Of a stretch of DNA of 64,000 nt, positions 60,220 to 64,000 are shown one piece after another (the stretch's first letter is position 1; each line of letters begins with the position of its first letter). The stretch spans positions 868,001 through 932,000 of the forward strand of contig JACKAM010000002.1 in the NCBI GenBank assembly GCA_020635075.1, in the 5' to 3' direction. Below the pieces are notes generated by a model. That model was given only the letters and a program-made list of their open reading frames with translations, made no database searches and was not told where the DNA came from. A program made the translations under genes and the position numbers. This DNA comes from Pseudobdellovibrionaceae bacterium. Its GTDB lineage: Bacteria > Bdellovibrionota > Bdellovibrionia > Bdellovibrionales > UBA1609.

Positions 60220-61440
60220 TTAGATATTGTACTGCCTCAATGTGGCCATGGCGCACTTGAAGCCAGTCCGGACGATCTTTGAGAGAACCTTGGGGTTCAA
60301 GCTGAAGTGATCGAAAAAGAACATTTCGTAGTCTTGTGGGCTGGGATGAATATAGATGTAATCCACGTCCGGCTTGTAGTTAGTCCGGGAAATCAAAATC
60401 TCCATGAGTTTTTCCCGATGCTCAGCCGGCATTTCCGCCTGACGTAAGTAGCCATTAACAGCATTGATGAGGCCCCGTACTTCTTGCTGGTGCTCAATAT
60501 GTTTAGCGATCTTCTGTTGCACCACTTGATAGAGGGCTTGATTGGCAATCATGGGCATTCCGTATTCGTGGAGTGATCCCATTTCTTCATTAAAGTGATA
60601 GGGCTGAATCGAATAGGACGAAATTACCAGGTCAGATCCATGGTCAGCAGCGACGTGAGTGGAAAGGGTGTCACGGATCTCGCCATCGAAGAAGTAGATC
60701 TCTTTTCCCGAGCGATTGGTGATACCATACGGGGAAAAGACAGGGGGCAGGCTGGCCGAGGCCGCGACGGCCTCACTAATTTTGGCGTAATCTGCATACT
60801 TGATCGTCTTGTCTTTTTTGGTTTCTTCAAAGGCACCAAAGACAACCTTGCGCGAATGATTAAGCTGGGTTGCGACAATAAAGAGCTGAGCATTTAGGGC
60901 ATGGAAATCATTGGAAAGAAGGACGTTGTCGCGCAAATAACGCTCAATATTATCGGTGGTGAAGATCCCATTGACCTTAACACCTCTTTTCAGAAAGACC
61001 TCAAGACCCCCTGAAATAATTGGCTTTTTACGAAACATCTTGGGCAAAATCCGGGTGGGATTGCCAGCCCGAATATTGAGGGAAAAAATATCGCGATAGG
61101 AGAGGGGCTTTAGGTAAGCTCCTGAAGTTTTCTTTCGCCATATGGGGGATTCCAGTCCGGCGCCTTGAGTAAAAGCGTGAATGATCGCATCCACATCATA
61201 GCCAGCGGCTAAAAATGTACTGATGACGGAGCCAGCACTTGAACCCACATAGGTTTGGAATGTGAGTGGGGGCTTGGGTGGGGCAACCTCATCAGTGTCC
61301 TCACCAGCATTTTTGAATCCTCCGGAAAACTTGAAGCCCTTTTCTCTAAGGGCTAGGCAGACCCCGATATGGAAGGCCGCGGCCTTCACACCGCCACCGC
61401 TCAGGACCAAAGATGGATGCTTTTTTTCACTCAGGCGCAT
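60220..61440 (-). CDS. patatin-like phospholipase
   Basis: A 406-residue patatin-fold acyl hydrolase. LSGGGVKAAAFHIGV is the oxyanion loop, VGSSAGSVIST has the nucleophile Ser (GxSxG), and FFDGEIRD supplies the catalytic Asp of the dyad. No signal peptide is seen, so it is cytoplasmic or released. Some bacterial relatives are effectors and others turn over membrane lipids. AGGATGG lies ~10 bases before the ATG. The 3' end abuts the inverted repeat. Confidence 0.92.
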   Translation of the reverse strand: MRLSEKKHPSLVLSGGGVKAAAFHIGVCLALREKGFKFSGGFKNAGEDTDEVAPPKPPLTFQTYVGSSAGSVISTFLAAGYDVDAIIHAFTQGAGLESPIWRKKTSGAYLKPLSYRDIFSLNIRAGNPTRILPKMFRKKPIISGGLEVFLKRGVKVNGIFTTDNIERYLRDNVLLSNDFHALNAQLFIVATQLNHSRKVVFGAFEETKKDKTIKYADYAKISEAVAASASLPPVFSPYGITNRSGKEIYFFDGEIRDTLSTHVAADHGSDLVISSYSIQPYHFNEEMGSLHEYGMPMIANQALYQVVQQKIAKHIEHQQEVRGLINAVNGYLRQAEMPAEHREKLMEILISRTNYKPDVDYIYIHPSPQDYEMFFFDHFSLNPKVLSKIVRTGFKCAMATLRQYNI

Positions 61441-61760
61441 AGCAAAACCATCCTAAACAAAATCCTAAGCTAGGGGAACTCTTATTTTGGTGACCAGCAA
61501 AATTGCCAATAAATTGCAGTATTTATGGGCCGTGACTAAGCTGATCAGCGGATCTTGGTGACTACCCAGGTGGTGCGGATGATCAGTCTGGCTAGGCCTA
61601 AGGATCAGGTCTGGCCATGCGACTGGAGTCCAGCCTGCCTAGGCAAGAATAGTCTCCAAGCCTAATCAGACAAAGGCCCAGAGATGAACAGCCTTGGCCA
61701 AACTTTCTTTACAAGCCCTTGTCCTATGGTAGATTTGACTAGTCAGAAGGGAGGTCATGT
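61441..61760. other. 320-bp gene-free gap rich in short palindromes
   Basis: Perfect palindromes occur at 61540-61549 (GCTGATCAGC), 61593-61600 (TAGGCCTA), 61623-61633 (CTGGAGTCCAG), 61636-61645 (TGCCTAGGCA), 61694-61701 (TTGGCCAA) and 61736-61745 (TGACTAGTCA, next to the ribosome site). GATCAGTCTGGC (61581) and GATCAGGTCTGGC (61603) repeat at 22 bp. GTCTGGCTAGGC (61586-61597) can pair with GCCTAATCAGAC (61660-61671) with one mismatch and one wobble. This may be an operator array or a structured RNA. The patatin promoter should lie at the left end. Confidence 0.6.
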
Positions 61761-62282
61761 TTGACCAAGTCAGATTGGATCAGTTTATCAGACTACTCAG
61801 GGAAGTATAAAGTGAGCGTCTCCACCCTGAGAAGGCGGATAAAGGACAAATCAGCTGAGTACCGCTTTGATGAGGGCAAGTACTGGCTGCGTGACACCCC
61901 GTTGAAGAATCACTGTGTGAAGGAAAATAGCAAGGCTTCTATCGCCCCCCCACAAGGCGAAGCTGAGCTGGCTGCCAAGGCCATTCCTTCCGCGGATTCC
62001 ACCCCCTTGATTCAGGATCTTCCGCTGAATCAAGGGGCAGACTCTTCTTCCCAGGTTTGGATGACGGCTCAGGCCCTTCTCCAGGAGATCAAAAAAGCCT
62101 ATATGGTGATCCTTCAGGAAAAGGAAGAACAGATCATTCAATTGAAGGAAGAAGTAACAGATCTCAAAACCCTTGTTCGGGTGCTCGAGCAAAACAATGA
62201 TCGTCTCTCCAAAGAAGCGGAGACAAAATCCAACACTCCCCAGCCGGGCTCGGGTGATTGGATGTTTTCCCTGGATAAATAA
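61761..62282 (+). CDS. helix-turn-helix protein with C-terminal coiled coil
   Basis: A 173-residue protein. Residues ~8-45 (SLSDYSGKYKVSVSTLRRRI ... YRFDEGKYWLRD) look like an excisionase/MerR-type HTH with a wing. A polar linker of ~50 residues follows, then a leucine-heptad coiled coil (~105-155, EKEEQIIQLKEEVTDLKTLV) for oligomerisation. The target is unknown. The start is TTG 61761, with GGGAGG 6 bases before it; a nearby out-of-frame ATG at 61757 opens only a 17-codon frame. The palindromic gap upstream may be its operator. Confidence 0.78.
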   Translation: MTKSDWISLSDYSGKYKVSVSTLRRRIKDKSAEYRFDEGKYWLRDTPLKNHCVKENSKASIAPPQGEAELAAKAIPSADSTPLIQDLPLNQGADSSSQVWMTAQALLQEIKKAYMVILQEKEEQIIQLKEEVTDLKTLVRVLEQNNDRLSKEAETKSNTPQPGSGDWMFSLDK

Positions 62283-62308
62283 AAAGCGCCTGAGGTTAAC
62301 AGGCGCTT
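62281..62308 (-). terminator. Rho-independent terminator after lon
   Basis: AAGCGCCTG (62284-62292) pairs exactly with CAGGCGCTT (62300-62308). On the minus strand the stem is followed by TTTTTATTTAT, so it ends lon transcripts. A second small hairpin (ACTCAC/GTGAGT, 62326-62342) sits next to the lon stop. Confidence 0.88.
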
Positions 62309-62343
62309 AGAGGTAAGCAAATTTCACTCACGGAGGGTGAGTT

Positions 62344-64000
62344 CTACGCGGCAGAAGGATTTGCAGAAATCTTCTGTTTTTTGCCGCCTTTTCCTGGTTC
62401 CTTCTTCTTCTTGGCTTTTTTATCAAAGGCCAGAGCGAAGACTTCATCCAGGTTCTCGACAAAGATGAAATTCATCTTCTCTTTAAATTCACTTGGGATA
62501 TCGGCCACGTCCTTCTTGTTCGCCAGAGGTAGAATTACTTTTGTGACCCCGTGGCTAAGTGCAGCCAAAGCCTTTTCCTTAATGCCGCCAACAGGCAGGA
62601 CCCGACCAGACAAAGTGATCTCTCCAGTCATGGCAACATCTTTGCGAACAGGCGTATCTGTCATAAGACTGATCAAACAGGTCGCCAGAGTAACTCCGGC
62701 TGAAGGACCATCTTTGGGAATAGCTCCAGCAGGCAAATGCACATGGCATTCAAACTGGTCAAACCAATCGTCCTCAATTCCAAGTTCGGCATAATGAGAT
62801 TTGGCGTAGGACATCGCTGCAGTCGCAGATTCCTTCATGACGTCACCCAATTGGCCTGTTAGGACCATGGAGCCCTTGCCTTTAAACTTGAGTGCCTCTA
62901 CATAAAGGATTTCGCCCCCAGCCTGAGTCCAGGCCAATCCAGTACAGATGCCAACTTGATTTTCCTTAAGTTTTTCATCACGAAGGAATTTTGGAGCGCC
63001 CAGTAGGTCTGTGACTTTCTCGGCATCAATAACCACCTGATCCTTGAGTCCCATCACATATTTTTTGGCGACCTTGCGACAAATGGATCCAATTTCGCGC
63101 TCCAGATTTCTCAACCCAGCTTCGCGGGTATAGTGAGAGATCAGGAACTGAATACCTTCGTCAGTAAACTCGATATTCTCTTTGGTAATTCCATTTTGCT
63201 CAATCTGTCGATCAATCAGGTGCTTTTTGGAGATCAACACCTTGTCATTTTCGGTGTAGCCAGAGATATTGATAACTTCCATGCGGTCACGGAGTGCCGG
63301 GGGAACATTTTCCAATACGTTAGCCGTCGCAATAAACAAGACGTTACTGAGATCAAAATCTACGTTCAAATAGTTATCGCGGAAATTGGAATTCTGCTCA
63401 GGGTCCAACACCTCAAGCATAGCAGCACTTGGATCGCCGCGAAAATCCGACCCGAGCTTGTCGATCTCATCTAAAACAATCACAGGATTATTTGTCTTAA
63501 CATGTTTTAGGGCCTGCACAACTTTTCCAGGCATGGCGCCGACATAGGTGCGCCGGTGACCGCGAATCTCGGCCTCATCCTTAACTCCTCCAAGGGACAG
63601 GCGGAAATATTCTCGTCCCATAGATCGAGCGATACTCTTGCCCAAAGAGGTCTTTCCCACACCCGGAGGGCCAGCAAAGCACAAGATTGGACCTTTCAAA
63701 TCCTTGTCCTTCAGCTTTCTGACGGCGAGAAACTCAAGGATGCGATCCTTAACTTTGTGAAGGTCGTAATGATCTTCATCAAGTATGCGTTGTGCACGGT
63801 CAATTTCCAAATTGTCTTCGGTCGAGCGACTCCACGGCATTTCGACCATCCAGTCCAGGTAAGTGCGAACCATGGATGCTTCACTGGCATCAGGGTGCAT
63901 GCGCTCAAGGCGGGCAAGTTGCTTAATGGCTTCAGTTTGAACTTCCTCGGGCATGCCGCAGGTCATGACTTTTTCGCGAAGCTCATCCAGTTCCTCGGTC
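62344..64000 (-). CDS. lon: ATP-dependent protease Lon, C-terminal part
   Basis: The gene runs off the right edge; 552 residues are visible and about 250 N-terminal residues are missing. The AAA+ module has GPPGVGKTSLGKSIA, VIVLDEIDKLG and the GHRRTYVGAMPGK loop. The protease domain has the Ser-Lys dyad: Ser in PKDGPSAGVT and Lys in GGIKEKALAA. The tail is Lys/Gly-rich (KKAKKKKEPGKGGKK), longer than in E. coli Lon. It is convergent with the HTH gene. Confidence 0.97.
   Translation of the reverse strand, partial: TEELDELREKVMTCGMPEEVQTEAIKQLARLERMHPDASEASMVRTYLDWMVEMPWSRSTEDNLEIDRAQRILDEDHYDLHKVKDRILEFLAVRKLKDKDLKGPILCFAGPPGVGKTSLGKSIARSMGREYFRLSLGGVKDEAEIRGHRRTYVGAMPGKVVQALKHVKTNNPVIVLDEIDKLGSDFRGDPSAAMLEVLDPEQNSNFRDNYLNVDFDLSNVLFIATANVLENVPPALRDRMEVINISGYTENDKVLISKKHLIDRQIEQNGITKENIEFTDEGIQFLISHYTREAGLRNLEREIGSICRKVAKKYVMGLKDQVVIDAEKVTDLLGAPKFLRDEKLKENQVGICTGLAWTQAGGEILYVEALKFKGKGSMVLTGQLGDVMKESATAAMSYAKSHYAELGIEDDWFDQFECHVHLPAGAIPKDGPSAGVTLATCLISLMTDTPVRKDVAMTGEITLSGRVLPVGGIKEKALAALSHGVTKVILPLANKKDVADIPSEFKEKMNFIFVENLDEVFALAFDKKAKKKKEPGKGGKKQKISANPSAA

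Noticed and set aside
61441..61760. tRNA or classic small RNA gene in the palindromic gap
   Set aside because: No cloverleaf, T-loop GTTCGA-type motif or known RNA signature could be found; left as unexplained structure.
1..64000. CRISPR arrays, insertion sequences, prophage or integron features
   Set aside because: No regularly spaced repeats, transposase, integrase or phage-like genes are visible.

Overview
The window looks like the replication-origin region of a Gram-negative bacterium of the Bdellovibrionota/Oligoflexia kind (Bdellovibrio-like). This rests on gene content and order, not on a search. The evidence is a gyrA-gyrB-recF-dnaN-dnaA block beside rpmH-rnpA-yidD-yidC-jag-mnmE-mnmG-rsmG and parA-parB, ATP synthase genes on both sides of the origin, signal-peptide and lipobox proteins, outer-membrane folding factors, and two secreted subtilisin-like proteases. 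No tRNA, rRNA, insertion sequence, prophage or CRISPR array was seen.

Layout. 0-16.6 kb is metabolic and envelope DNA: the end of an FHA-like protein and an alpha/beta hydrolase, a secreted S8 protease, a small gene behind two perfect DnaA boxes, the succinate dehydrogenase operon (sdhCAB, minus strand), the electron-transfer flavoprotein pair etfBA, a run of overlapping genes for an acyltransferase, three parvulin/SurA-type chaperones, PdxA and a phosphohexomutase, then a second S8 protease. 16.6-28.7 kb lies on the minus strand: a large unrecognised protein with a disordered centre, then dnaN-recF-gyrB-gyrA-(TPR lipoprotein)-atpZ-atpI-atpB-atpE, apparently one long transcription unit ending at a strong terminator. 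The dnaN-dnaA gap (28.69-28.92 kb) is the likely oriC, with DnaA boxes, a short GC step, DnaA-trio-like triplets and an AT-rich stretch.

30.5-46.3 kb runs on the plus strand: rpmH to rsmG, then two parS palindromes flanking a minus-strand lipoprotein gene, then parA-parB-bactofilin, then atpF'-atpF-atpHAGDC. Genes on both sides of oriC therefore point away from it. The ATP synthase genes are split: Fo a and c on one side, b/b' and all of F1 on the other. 46.3-64 kb holds a long NagZ-type glycosidase, a beta-barrel-like protein, mfd, the membrane arm of complex I (nuoA-H-J-K-L-M-N, without soluble-arm genes), a patatin-like lipase behind a 40-bp perfect inverted repeat, an HTH/coiled-coil protein and the C-terminal part of Lon.

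Functionally the window joins chromosome replication and segregation (dnaA, dnaN, recF, gyrase, ParABS), respiration (Sdh, Etf, Nuo, ATP synthase), envelope assembly (YidC, YidD, PPIases, NagZ) and tRNA/rRNA modification. The items most worth following up are the DnaA-box-controlled small gene with a clamp-binding-like motif, the parS-bracketed lipoprotein, the c subunit with a sodium-type ion site, the 734-residue orphan protein and the long inverted repeat.
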